In this document: piece by piece, positions 18,801-26,342 of the stretch
Layout: every line of letters starts with the position of its first letter
How positions within the stretch are numbered: position 1 is the stretch's first letter
Assembly (NCBI RefSeq): GCF_011007365.1
Contig: NZ_WFKM01000001.1
Coordinates: forward strand, 310,001-374,000
DNA from: Sphingobacterium sp. xlx-96
Lineage (GTDB): Bacteria > Bacteroidota > Bacteroidia > Sphingobacteriales > Sphingobacteriaceae
Length of the DNA: 64,000 bases
Reading direction: 5' to 3'
Position numbers and translations under genes: made by a program
The notes under the pieces: model-generated
The model's input: only the letters and a program-made list of their open reading frames with translations
Database searches by the model: none
What the model was told of the DNA's origin: nothing

Positions 18801-18941
18801 CAAGCGTTGACGTTGGTTAGTTATAATAATAATAATGGAGGGTATACGTTTAGTGCACCTAAGGACAATCTGCCATATAACGTTTCTGACTTAAGCTCCA
18901 GATGGCAAGGCCAATTTGGTATTCGTTATATTTTCAACTAA
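15810..18941 (+). CDS. Oar-like TonB-dependent outer-membrane protein
   Basis: A 1043-residue outer-membrane protein with signal peptide MKKSLLFFALVLASYGTIQAQ. A carboxypeptidase-regulatory domain follows (about 25-110, SSMTGVVTEAAGQATVGATI). The plug has the Oar-type signature FTRLTPQANGNSFGG...NNITIDGAVNN and the QPISLDAIQEIQVVLAPYDV segment (about 150-225), and a long barrel follows. Oar proteins of myxobacteria and Bacteroidota are TonB-dependent and are linked to development, adhesion or export of processed proteins. The coding sequence is complete. A strong bidirectional terminator follows. No co-transcribed partner is visible. Confidence 0.9.
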   Translation: MKKSLLFFALVLASYGTIQAQVTTSSMTGVVTEAAGQATVGATIKATHLPSGTAYSGSANSTGRFNLANMRVGGPYRVEVTYVGQNPIVYEDVYLQLGQAFVLNPIFGDEAKALEEVTVTGVKGSRTLKTGASTVIGKKQLEEMPTLSRSLQDFTRLTPQANGNSFGGANNRFNNITIDGAVNNDVFGLASSGTPGGQASTQPISLDAIQEIQVVLAPYDVTFGNFTGGGVNAVTRSGTNQVEGSAYVFFRNQNTIGKNVLTNKKSDKFSDNQYGFRVGGPIVKDKLFFFLNGEMGRRSSPLSYNAGEPGAAIDLATAEAIAKYTLDKYGYDVGAVGPQDVNTQNNKIFTKLDWNINEKHSLAVRYNYIDAFDDNISRTGTFFRFGNNAYKFSNKQHVAVAELRSNFNNRFSNNLIIGYSSIKDSRDIAGGLFPQITIGNIGGVSSNSVEFGSQRSSVANELDQTIFEFTNNFKWYVGKHTFTFGTHNEFFNFRNLFINNLNGRWDFNSVQDYLDNKPNRVRATYSLIPGNDRPSAEFNAAQLGFYVQGESEVIDNLKLTYGLRIDVPVISDKPLRNEKIEASFPGYRTDNTPSGKLLWAPRLGFNYDVQGDRSIIVRGGAGIFTGRVPFVWLSNQFSNSGMLFGTVDARTTGINGGNGFDPNIENQKNMGAGSTRAEVNLVNEDFKIPQVARFNLAGDFRLPYGIEATLEGIYSKTLNNIVYSDINISGSKAAIDPALTGGADTRPSYAGQRVNSGAFTNVILMDNTNKGYTYSLTAQLRKRFNNGINAMVAYTNGGAKSVNDGASSTALSNWEYVQIVNNPNDPALTVSNYNLKHRVIGSLGYGVSYGKNKLYSTSVNLFYAGTSGSPFTYLYNGDLNGDGAFSNDLLYVPNTMGEIKLIDLKDRSGKVIATPQQQWEALNAYIEGDDYLKSKRGQYVERNGSSLPWQHQFDLRITQDLGVLVSGSKNRLQLTFDIFNVGNLLNKDWGRSYFVGNQALTLVSYNNNNGGYTFSAPKDNLPYNVSDLSSRWQGQFGIRYIFN

Positions 18942-18958
18942 GAAGTAGTTAACCAAAT

Positions 18959-18999
18959 AAAAAGGAATCCCCTTCGAATTTCGAAGGGGATTCCTTTTT
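18959..18999. terminator. Strong bidirectional terminator
   Basis: GGAATCCCCTTCGAA (18964-18978) pairs with TTCGAAGGGGATTCC (18980-18994); A-run before and T-run after extend the stem. It lies between the convergent Oar-like and LOG-family genes and can serve both strands. Confidence 0.9.
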
Positions 19000-19013
19000 C
19001 CGAACCAAAGCTA

Positions 19014-19718
19014 TTAAAAATTTGGCTTTAACAGATACTTGTCATAGAAACGCAAGATATGCTCTACAGCTTCTTCTGCCGAATCTACCAAACGGTAAAG
19101 TTTCAAATCTTCCGAAGAAATGTAACTGTTGGTTAGCATTGTTTTTTCGACCCATTCCAATAAGCCACCCCAATAATCCGAGCCTACTAAGATAATCGGA
19201 AAGCGAGCGATTTTTCCAGTTTGAATCAATGTGATCGCTTCAAAGAGTTCATCCATCGTTCCAAATCCTCCCGGCATTACGATGTATCCTTGTGAGTATT
19301 TCATGAACATCACTTTACGGACAAAGAAATAGTTAAACTCCATAATCTTGTCCCTATCGATGTATTTGTTGTGAAACTGTTCGAAAGGCAATTCAATATT
19401 TAGACCTACAGATTTACCGCCAGCAAGGTAAGCCCCTTTATTGGCCGCTTCCATAATACCAGGACCTCCTCCTGAAATCACGCCGTATCCTTTCTCGGCC
19501 AGTAGTTTTGCAATTTCTACCGCCATCTCGTAATATTGATGATTTTCGGGCGTACGTGCAGATCCAAATATGGATACACATGGTCCTATTTTTGCCAGTT
19601 TTTCAAAACCGTCTACAAACTCCGACATGATCTTAAAAATCTGCCACGAGTCCTTAACTTTTATTTCTTGCCATGTCTTATTGGCGAATGAATTTCTAAT
19701 TCTAGTTTCTCCTGTCAT
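19014..19718 (-). CDS. LOG-family protein (cytokinin riboside 5'-monophosphate phosphoribohydrolase-like)
   Basis: A 234-residue Rossmann-like protein (TIGR00730 family), often mislabelled lysine decarboxylase. It has the nucleotide-binding GGGPGIMEAANKGAY and the catalytic MPGGFGTMDELFEAI motif of the PGGxGTxxE type. LOG enzymes release the base from nucleoside 5'-monophosphates; bacterial members may salvage nucleotides or make cytokinin-like bases. The length fits the longer type with an N-terminal helical extension. It is monocistronic and divergent from recR. Confidence 0.88.
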   Translation of the reverse strand: MTGETRIRNSFANKTWQEIKVKDSWQIFKIMSEFVDGFEKLAKIGPCVSIFGSARTPENHQYYEMAVEIAKLLAEKGYGVISGGGPGIMEAANKGAYLAGGKSVGLNIELPFEQFHNKYIDRDKIMEFNYFFVRKVMFMKYSQGYIVMPGGFGTMDELFEAITLIQTGKIARFPIILVGSDYWGGLLEWVEKTMLTNSYISSEDLKLYRLVDSAEEAVEHILRFYDKYLLKPNF

Positions 19719-19840
19719 ATATACCTAAATATCTTGAACAATATGCCACAATATAGCGAAACGTCGAGGAGTATGCAACACCAGAATTGAAAAGAGTTTG
19801 TTAATGCTGTAAATAGAAAATTACTTTTTATTTTTGCGGA

Positions 19841-20455
19841 ATGAACTTCTCATCCAAATTATTGCAGAATGCCGTCGAAGAGTTTGGTCGTTTACCAGGA
19901 ATTGGTAATAAGACCGCTTTACGTCTGGTTTTACATCTATTGAAGCAATCCAATCAGGAGGTAAGCCGTTTTACGCAAGCAATAGATCAGCTCAAAGAGA
20001 AGATTCGGTACTGTCAGGTATGTTATAACATATCGGATGAGCCGACCTGCGAAATCTGTCAATCTGTAAAGCGGGACAAAAGCATAATATGTGTGGTCGA
20101 AGATACGCGGGATGTGATGGCTATTGAAAATACAAATCAGTATCAAGGAGTATACCATGTTCTAGGAGGGCTTATTTCACCGATGGATGGTGTAGGGCCT
20201 TCCGATTTAAAGATAGAGGGCCTTCTGGAACGCTTGCGCAAGGACGAGGTGAAAGAGGTGATATTGGCACTGAGTGCCACGATGGAAGGTGATACCACTA
20301 TATTTTATCTTTATCGCAAGCTACGTGAATTTGATGTGCAGGTGAGTACGATTGCTCGAGGTATTGCATTCGGGGGCGAGCTGGAGTATGTAGATGAAAT
20401 TACTTTGGGACGATCCATTCTGACAAGAGTCCCTTATGAACGTAATGTCGGTTAG
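19841..20455 (+). CDS. recR: Recombination mediator RecR
   Basis: A 204-residue DNA repair protein acting with RecO (and RecF) to load RecA at gaps. Domains in order: helix-hairpin-helix LPGIGNKTALRLVLHLL (about 18-34), C4 zinc finger CxxC...CxxC (CQVCYNISDEPTCEIC), a Toprim domain (ICVVEDTRDVMAIE) and a Walker B-like C-terminal region (RGIAFGGELEYVDEITL). A TATTTTTG -7-like element at 19829-19836 lies so close to the ATG that the transcript could be almost leaderless, though no matching -33 is clear. Its 3' end overlaps the convergent MFS gene by 4 bases. Confidence 0.96.
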   Translation: MNFSSKLLQNAVEEFGRLPGIGNKTALRLVLHLLKQSNQEVSRFTQAIDQLKEKIRYCQVCYNISDEPTCEICQSVKRDKSIICVVEDTRDVMAIENTNQYQGVYHVLGGLISPMDGVGPSDLKIEGLLERLRKDEVKEVILALSATMEGDTTIFYLYRKLREFDVQVSTIARGIAFGGELEYVDEITLGRSILTRVPYERNVG

Positions 20456-21675
20456 CCTTCCTTCATCTTGGATATTATCCAATAAAACGCTATACTGACG
20501 ATTAGTAAAACAGTTCCCGTGGTGGTCCACAATACCTGATAGCCCCAATGCTCAGCGATATAGGTGCCCAAATAAGGTGAGAAAACATTAGCCGCAGCGA
20601 ATGCCAATGAATTGAATCCCATATATGCTCCCTGATTGTTTGTATCCGCACGTTTTATCGCGATAGTCGCTGTAAAAGGCAATGTTAGCATTTCTCCGGT
20701 CGAGAGAACAAGCATTGCTAGAAAAAGCCACACCATTCCAAAATCCAGGTTAAGCATATAATAAGATATAGCTGATATGGCTGTGCCGACCAACATAATC
20801 TGTCTTACCGTCATTCGGTGTTCAATAAGGTGGATTAAAACCATTTCAAACAAGACAATAACAAAGCCACTAAATCCTAACAATAAGCCGATCTGACTGG
20901 CATCCAATTGGTATACATCCCGATAAAACAGCGGTAGTGTAGTGATTAATTGGAAAAAAGCCATAGAGAAGAGAAAACAAAAGAGATTGAATGCGATAAA
21001 GAGCCCATCCCGATAGGCGTTTTTTTCAGGAATAGTTTGTAACGTTGTCTTTTTTGTCTCTTTCATCTCTGTAGGCTGCTTTGTTGTAGCCTTTTTATTT
21101 CTGAAGAAATAAATAAAGACAATGACGGCAATACTAGCAGCTATGGCATTGCCATAGAAAATCCAGTTGTATGAAAATGTTGCTAGGAATCCACCAAGCG
21201 CTGGGCCTATAGAGAATCCTAGGTTTACAGCCATTCTATTGAGTGAATAAGCTCTTGTGATATTTTCGGGTTTAGCATAACGAGCGACCGATACCGAGTT
21301 TGCAGGTCTAAAGGTATCTGCTACCAAAGTCAGTACAAATATCATGATCGTTAAACTCTCGAAAGAGCGAAATAAAGGCAGGACGAGGAATAAAGGGATG
21401 ACCAAAATTAGGCTCCAGGTTTGTACTTTAAAGTTGCCTAATCTATCCGTGAGCCAACCGCCAAGCCAAGAGCCCGCCACCGACCCCAAGCCAAAGCAGC
21501 CCAATACCAACCCGATCTGTGTTTTCGAAAAACCAAGCTCGGATGACATATAGATTCCCAAAAAGGGAATGACCATTGAACCGGTACGGTTGATCAACAT
21601 AACCAGTGCCAACAGCCAAGCTGCAGGAGATAATCCTTTGTACGAATTTATATAGAGGCGTATTAGTGTTTTCAA
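20452..21675 (-). CDS. Major facilitator superfamily transporter, drug-exporter type
   Basis: A 407-residue inner-membrane transporter with about 12 hydrophobic helices and a central cytosolic loop of polar residues (KKATTKQPTEMKETKKTT). The MFS motif A is visible after TM2 (GSWLGGWLTDRLGNFKVQ), and the R/P-rich TM4 region (DTFRPANSVSVARY) resembles multidrug exporters of the MdtH/YfcJ kind. The substrate cannot be read. It overlaps recR tail to tail and is the last gene of a minus-strand run that starts with the split nucleotidase pair; the 11-base gap to the metallophosphatase suggests co-transcription. Confidence 0.87.
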   Translation of the reverse strand: MKTLIRLYINSYKGLSPAAWLLALVMLINRTGSMVIPFLGIYMSSELGFSKTQIGLVLGCFGLGSVAGSWLGGWLTDRLGNFKVQTWSLILVIPLFLVLPLFRSFESLTIMIFVLTLVADTFRPANSVSVARYAKPENITRAYSLNRMAVNLGFSIGPALGGFLATFSYNWIFYGNAIAASIAVIVFIYFFRNKKATTKQPTEMKETKKTTLQTIPEKNAYRDGLFIAFNLFCFLFSMAFFQLITTLPLFYRDVYQLDASQIGLLLGFSGFVIVLFEMVLIHLIEHRMTVRQIMLVGTAISAISYYMLNLDFGMVWLFLAMLVLSTGEMLTLPFTATIAIKRADTNNQGAYMGFNSLAFAAANVFSPYLGTYIAEHWGYQVLWTTTGTVLLIVSIAFYWIISKMKEG

Positions 21676-21686
21676 TAGCCTTGAAA

Positions 21687-22652
21687 TTATGCGGTTACCT
21701 GTTCTAACGTGTTGTCTATCGCGTAGTTATTACTCAATAGAACTTGTTTTTGTTTCGTTTTTGGATTAAATATAAAGTCGATCCGTCCGAAGCTAGCTCC
21801 ACCAAAACCCACCTGGTTTACCAATGTTATTTTTCCATCCAGATTCTTCACTTCTGTAGGTTTTTCCAAAAAAGTATGTGTATGTCCACCTATGATCAGA
21901 TCTATATCTCTGCTATTAGTGGCCAGTTTCAGATCAGAGATCGTATCTTCTTTGTAGGAATACCCCATATGCGACAGGCAGATGATCATATCGCATTTTA
22001 ATTCATTTTTTAATTTAGGAACCAGGCGGTTGGTTACGTCCATGGGGTCGAGGTATTTCATGCCTTTATAACCATTTGGATCTACCAATCCCTCGAAATT
22101 GACACCGAGAGCAAACACGCCTATTTTGACACCATCCCTTTTAAAGACCAAATATTCTTTCGTCTTTCCAGCTAATACCGTTTCTGAAAAATCATAGTTG
22201 GAAGTTATAAAAGGGAAGTTCGCTTTGTCAAAGTGCTTGAGAATACCCGCTATACCGTTATCAAATTCATGATTGCCGAATGTTCCTGCATCATATTTTA
22301 ATTTAGACATAAGCTCAAGCTCTACCTGTCCATCAAATAAATTGAAATAAGGGGTACCTTGAAACATATCACCCGCGTCAAATAACAATACATTTTTCTC
22401 CTCTTTCCTAATCTTTTCAATTAGGGTGCTACGTCTGGCCACACCGCCCAAACCTTGCATTCTTGAACCATCCATAGGAAAGGGTTCTATACGACTGTGT
22501 ACATCGTTACTATGTAAGATGGTTATCTTGACCTCTTTGTTGCTGGATGAATTACGGGCAAAACTATCGAATGGAGCAAAAGATGCAAGAAGCCCCAATG
22601 TAGCTGCTTTTTTAAGAAATAACCGTCTATTTAATGATTGAAATTCTTCCAT
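21687..22652 (-). CDS. Metallophosphatase half of a split 5'-nucleotidase
   Basis: A 321-residue exported phosphoesterase matching the N-terminal catalytic domain of UshA-type 5'-nucleotidases. The N-terminus has a twin-arginine-like signal (NRRLFLKKAATLGLLAS...). The binuclear metal-site motifs are complete: HSNDVHSR, DAGDMFQG, GNHEFDNG, SHMGYS and GGHTHTFLE. The substrate-binding C-terminal domain normally fused in UshA is absent and is encoded by the gene just upstream, whose 3' end overlaps this start by 26 bases. Together they probably dephosphorylate nucleotides in the periplasm to supply nucleosides and phosphate. Confidence 0.9.
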   Translation of the reverse strand: MEEFQSLNRRLFLKKAATLGLLASFAPFDSFARNSSSNKEVKITILHSNDVHSRIEPFPMDGSRMQGLGGVARRSTLIEKIRKEEKNVLLFDAGDMFQGTPYFNLFDGQVELELMSKLKYDAGTFGNHEFDNGIAGILKHFDKANFPFITSNYDFSETVLAGKTKEYLVFKRDGVKIGVFALGVNFEGLVDPNGYKGMKYLDPMDVTNRLVPKLKNELKCDMIICLSHMGYSYKEDTISDLKLATNSRDIDLIIGGHTHTFLEKPTEVKNLDGKITLVNQVGFGGASFGRIDFIFNPKTKQKQVLLSNNYAIDNTLEQVTA

Positions 22653-23379
22653 CTAACTCCGTGTTTATGTTTTTGCCTTCTTTAGTTAATCCTTGTACGT
22701 ATTCTATTAATCCTTCTCTTACCCGAAGACTGCTGTCGGTCCGTTTTATTGGATGGGTAATACCTTCTATATAATCACCACCATTTGCCAGATAATCGTA
22801 AGTGACCAATTTATAAGAACGGTTTGGGTCTATTTCCTTGCCATCGATTCGTATTTCTACGGCTTTATCTTCCTTAATTTTTACGGTAAATCCCGCAATG
22901 GGTTGTCCACCGGTTTTGGCAATAAAGTCGGCTATAACAGCTATATCTTTGGCTGATAATTCAAGTATAGTGACCGTATTTTCAAAAGGCATCAATTCAA
23001 ACATAGCGCCTATCGTGACATCACCTTGTTTGATCTCAGATCTAATGCCCCCCTTCGTGGCTAGAGAGAGTTGTACTTCTGGGTCTATTTTTTTACCCAT
23101 AGCCAGTAGTGCATCGGCAAAGAAGTTGCCCGCTAGACTTTCTGCATCAGACCGGCTCTTGTTTAAATGATGTGTCGAATAGCCTATCGTTCTATTCATC
23201 TCTTGATCCATTTGTTGCTTAAAAGGAGTGTAGTAACGAACAATAGTACTGTCTTCCGGTAGGGATGAGTTGATGGCATATGTAGTCGGCTCGCTGAGTT
23301 TCGGAATGTAGGTAGTTCTACAACCGGCTAATGTCCATGCAATAACTATAGCTAAAGATAGTGTCTTAAAAGTACGCAT
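22627..23379 (-). CDS. 5'-nucleotidase C-terminal-domain lipoprotein
   Basis: A 250-residue protein corresponding to the UshA C-terminal (substrate-binding) domain. Conserved blocks are ESLAGNFFADALL, TKGGIRSEIKQGDVT, ELMPFENTVTILELS and YDYLANGGDY; the last segment normally stacks the nucleobase. I chose the ATG at 23379 because it yields a clean lipoprotein signal (MRTFKTLSLAIVIAWTLAGC, Cys20); an upstream in-frame ATG at 23427 would put 16 residues before it. The gene overlaps the metallophosphatase gene by 26 bases, so the two halves are translationally linked. Lipidation would anchor the complex to a membrane. Confidence 0.87.
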   Translation of the reverse strand: MRTFKTLSLAIVIAWTLAGCRTTYIPKLSEPTTYAINSSLPEDSTIVRYYTPFKQQMDQEMNRTIGYSTHHLNKSRSDAESLAGNFFADALLAMGKKIDPEVQLSLATKGGIRSEIKQGDVTIGAMFELMPFENTVTILELSAKDIAVIADFIAKTGGQPIAGFTVKIKEDKAVEIRIDGKEIDPNRSYKLVTYDYLANGGDYIEGITHPIKRTDSSLRVREGLIEYVQGLTKEGKNINTELDGRISIIK

Positions 23380-23634
23380 AGCATAAAATATATTATGCGA
23401 AGCTAAGAAGAATGGCTTTAGTAACAAATTAACTTATTGTAATTTTTTGATTCTAGATATCGATGCATATGACCTTAAGACAGGTTTAAAGAGGAAAGTA
23501 TCCCTGAAAACAGTGAATATTGTACTTTTTTTGTATTAAAATACGATTTGGAATAGCTTTTGTACTTATGCCTTCATTATTTTTTGAAGGTACTTGTTAC
23601 CTTTACAGCGAATATGAATTTAAGAAATTAAGAT

Positions 23635-24327
23635 ATGACCAACACCAAAATAATAAGACGTAAGCTGTTTGTTTTCTTTCTGTTTTTTAGTACTGTTTTT
23701 AGTTTAACCAGCTGTTTTGATGTAGTCGAAGAGATTTACCTCAAATCGAATGGGGCAGGAGACATTAAAGCGACATTCAATTTAAGCAAGAGTAAGACCA
23801 AAGCTGCCTCTTTAATGAAATTGGATAAAGTTGACGGCATGAAAGTACCTTCTAAGACCGAAATACAAAATGAAATGAATGACGTGGTGAAGATTTTGAG
23901 ACAGACACCCGGTATCTCGAATGTTAAACACAGTTTAGATTTTAATAATTTTATCGGTACGTTGTCCTGTGATTTTACCAATGTGGCGGTTTTGAATAGC
24001 TTTACAAAGACGCTTTCTACACATTTTAAAACTAAAATATCCAGTTACTCCAGTTATTCCTACGATCCGAAGACAAAGGTATTTGCCCGCAGTTATACGT
24101 ATAGTGCGGAAGCAAAGAATGGATTGGCAAAGTTAAAAGCAGAAAACCAAAAATCATTTTCAGACGCTTATTTTACCAGTATTTATAGATTTCAAGATAA
24201 TGTGATCAAACAAGACAATAAAGCCGGGAGAATCGCCGACAATAAAAAAGCCGTTATGATGAAAATCGGGGTTTTAGACCTGGTAAATGGAAACGTCGGT
24301 CTATCCAATAAAATAACATTAAAATAA
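23635..24327 (+). CDS. Lipoprotein of unknown function
   Basis: A 230-residue lipoprotein: positively charged start, hydrophobic run (LFVFFLFFSTVFSLTSC) and lipidated Cys27. The mature part begins with a beta-rich segment (EEIYLKSNGAGDIKATFNLSKSKTKAASL). I do not recognise a family. It is followed after 26 bases by two paralogous proteins on the same strand, so the three probably form an operon for an envelope function. No catalytic motif is evident. Confidence 0.75.
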   Translation: MTNTKIIRRKLFVFFLFFSTVFSLTSCFDVVEEIYLKSNGAGDIKATFNLSKSKTKAASLMKLDKVDGMKVPSKTEIQNEMNDVVKILRQTPGISNVKHSLDFNNFIGTLSCDFTNVAVLNSFTKTLSTHFKTKISSYSSYSYDPKTKVFARSYTYSAEAKNGLAKLKAENQKSFSDAYFTSIYRFQDNVIKQDNKAGRIADNKKAVMMKIGVLDLVNGNVGLSNKITLK

Positions 24328-24353
24328 ACGCTTAACAACTTTATAATTAATAT

Positions 24354-26342
24354 ATGTATTTACACAAATTTGCCGCGCTGATTTTCGGCTTGTCCATTAC
24401 AGTGTCTCTGAGCGCTCAGGATCTGATTCGAAAAGTGCCCCACGATGCTACTGTGGTTGTTACCTTCAATAACAAAGCCGTATTAGATCATTTAAATATT
24501 GCTGATGTCAATCTTACGTTGACACGTCTAGGTTTCTTTGATAAGATTAGTGGTAACGATATGCTTAAAGCGTCAAAAATTGAAGACTTGGGCATCGATT
24601 TCAAGTCTAAAGCCTATGCGTACGTACGTGGAACCGATAGTATTCAATATATAGGAGCATTAATCCCGCTTGCTAATCGGAGTCAGTTTGAAGCGATTAT
24701 ACCAAAACATAAAAAAGTAGAAATAGTAAACGCTCTTCCTACAATTTATTCCACAGATAGATCTATGCGTTTAAGCTGGGATGACAATACTGTCTATGTT
24801 TTGGGCGGTTTGGCTATGGATTATTACTTTCGTAAAGAAGAAATTATCAATCGTTACGGTTTGATTTCAACAGGTTATGAGGCTTATGAAGCCGAGTATG
24901 CTGAAGAAGCATTAGTCGATTCGGCTGCAACCACTTGGGATGCTTATGATTTCGATTCAGCTGCGGTAGACTCAGCAGTTGCTGCGGTGGAGGTGGGAGA
25001 AGAGGAAGAAGAATTGCTTGTCCCAGTTGGTCCTCCGATGTTGGCAGATGCGGCAATAGATACTCTGGAAGAGGATGAGTATGGCATTGTCGATTCTATT
25101 TTGGAACAAGAAGAATATTCCGATGATTATTATTCTGTATACGATAGTATCAATAGACATAATGATTCGATTAAGAACGTACTTGTAAAGCAGTGGGTAA
25201 ATGCGGAGATGGAACTGGTCTTGGCCGGACATTACAAATCTTTTGACGCGAAGCGTTTACCAAAATTAGATGCAAATACTATTGCGCATATCCATGCAAA
25301 AGATGTATTCTCCTACTATAAGTACCTTTATCCAGAAGAGGCGATTAGTGAGTTTTTTGGAGTCAAACCTAAATTTGACTATGGTATAGAAGGAATGGAT
25401 GGCAGTATCGTCGTACAAGGCAATAAATTAAAGTTTATTGGTTCGGCTACACTGGATAAAGACATGGCATCTTACTATAAAGCAATTTACAATAAGAAGC
25501 TAAACCCTAAGTTTTATCCATTCCTGGAAAAAGATGCTTTGGGTTTCTTTTCCTTCAACCTGAATACAGAAGCCTACATTCAGAATATCCCTAAGATTAT
25601 GGAGAAGTACTACGGTTCTTTCATGCCAAGGTATTCTAATTTTATCAGTTTAGGAGCTACTTTATTTGACGTTGTATTAGATCAAAAGGCGATTGGGAAA
25701 GTTTTCAAAGGCGATAACCTTTTTGTGTTGAATGGCGTCACTAAGGTAGACGTTACCTACACGGATTATGAGTATGATGAAGATTATAATTATACCGAAG
25801 TAGAGAAGACTAAGACGGAGACTATACCTCAGTTTCTGTGGATGTTCTCCTCGGATGATACCCGTATCTTTGAAAAATTAATACAGATTGGTGTACAAGA
25901 AAATGAATTGCTTGATCACGATGGTGTTTACGAAGTCAAGGAAAAAAACAATTCGGGTATTACGGTGTATTTCTTGATTAAACAAGGGATAGTTTTTATC
26001 GGTAATGATAAGGATAAAATGGAAGCGATAAACTCCAATCGTGTAACGAGTAAAGGGCACGCTCCATATGTAGCTATGGCCAAAAAGAACAGCTTAAGCT
26101 TATTGTTCAATACCAAACGTATTCCTGTTTTATTGGACGATTTAGATATTCCTGTTGAAAGATCTATCGAAGAGACTGTTTCTGATTTGCAGCAGTATGG
26201 AGACTTCTATATGACTTCTCCTGGAATAAAAGGCAATAGACTTATGGGAGAGATTGGTGTTGAATTCCCGAATAAAAAAGGAAATGCATTGGCATTTTTA
26301 TTCGATGTTCTGGATCGCTGGTCGTTGAAACTTAAAGAATAA
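24354..26342 (+). CDS. Exported protein of unknown function with an acidic insert
   Basis: A 662-residue protein with a signal peptide (…GLSITVSLSAQ). Its start, LIRKVPHDATVVVTFNNKAVLDHL, resembles DUF4836-type Bacteroidota proteins, which open with an IPKDA-VV-I pattern; this is a tentative link. Residues about 175-275 form a low-complexity acidic insert rich in Asp, Glu, Ala and Tyr. A region near residues 465-500 (DYEYDEDYNYTEVEK...PQFLWMF) is matched in the next gene, so the two are probably paralogues. The stop codon overlaps the following ATG by one base (TAATG). Function is unknown. Confidence 0.75.
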   Translation: MYLHKFAALIFGLSITVSLSAQDLIRKVPHDATVVVTFNNKAVLDHLNIADVNLTLTRLGFFDKISGNDMLKASKIEDLGIDFKSKAYAYVRGTDSIQYIGALIPLANRSQFEAIIPKHKKVEIVNALPTIYSTDRSMRLSWDDNTVYVLGGLAMDYYFRKEEIINRYGLISTGYEAYEAEYAEEALVDSAATTWDAYDFDSAAVDSAVAAVEVGEEEEELLVPVGPPMLADAAIDTLEEDEYGIVDSILEQEEYSDDYYSVYDSINRHNDSIKNVLVKQWVNAEMELVLAGHYKSFDAKRLPKLDANTIAHIHAKDVFSYYKYLYPEEAISEFFGVKPKFDYGIEGMDGSIVVQGNKLKFIGSATLDKDMASYYKAIYNKKLNPKFYPFLEKDALGFFSFNLNTEAYIQNIPKIMEKYYGSFMPRYSNFISLGATLFDVVLDQKAIGKVFKGDNLFVLNGVTKVDVTYTDYEYDEDYNYTEVEKTKTETIPQFLWMFSSDDTRIFEKLIQIGVQENELLDHDGVYEVKEKNNSGITVYFLIKQGIVFIGNDKDKMEAINSNRVTSKGHAPYVAMAKKNSLSLLFNTKRIPVLLDDLDIPVERSIEETVSDLQQYGDFYMTSPGIKGNRLMGEIGVEFPNKKGNALAFLFDVLDRWSLKLKE

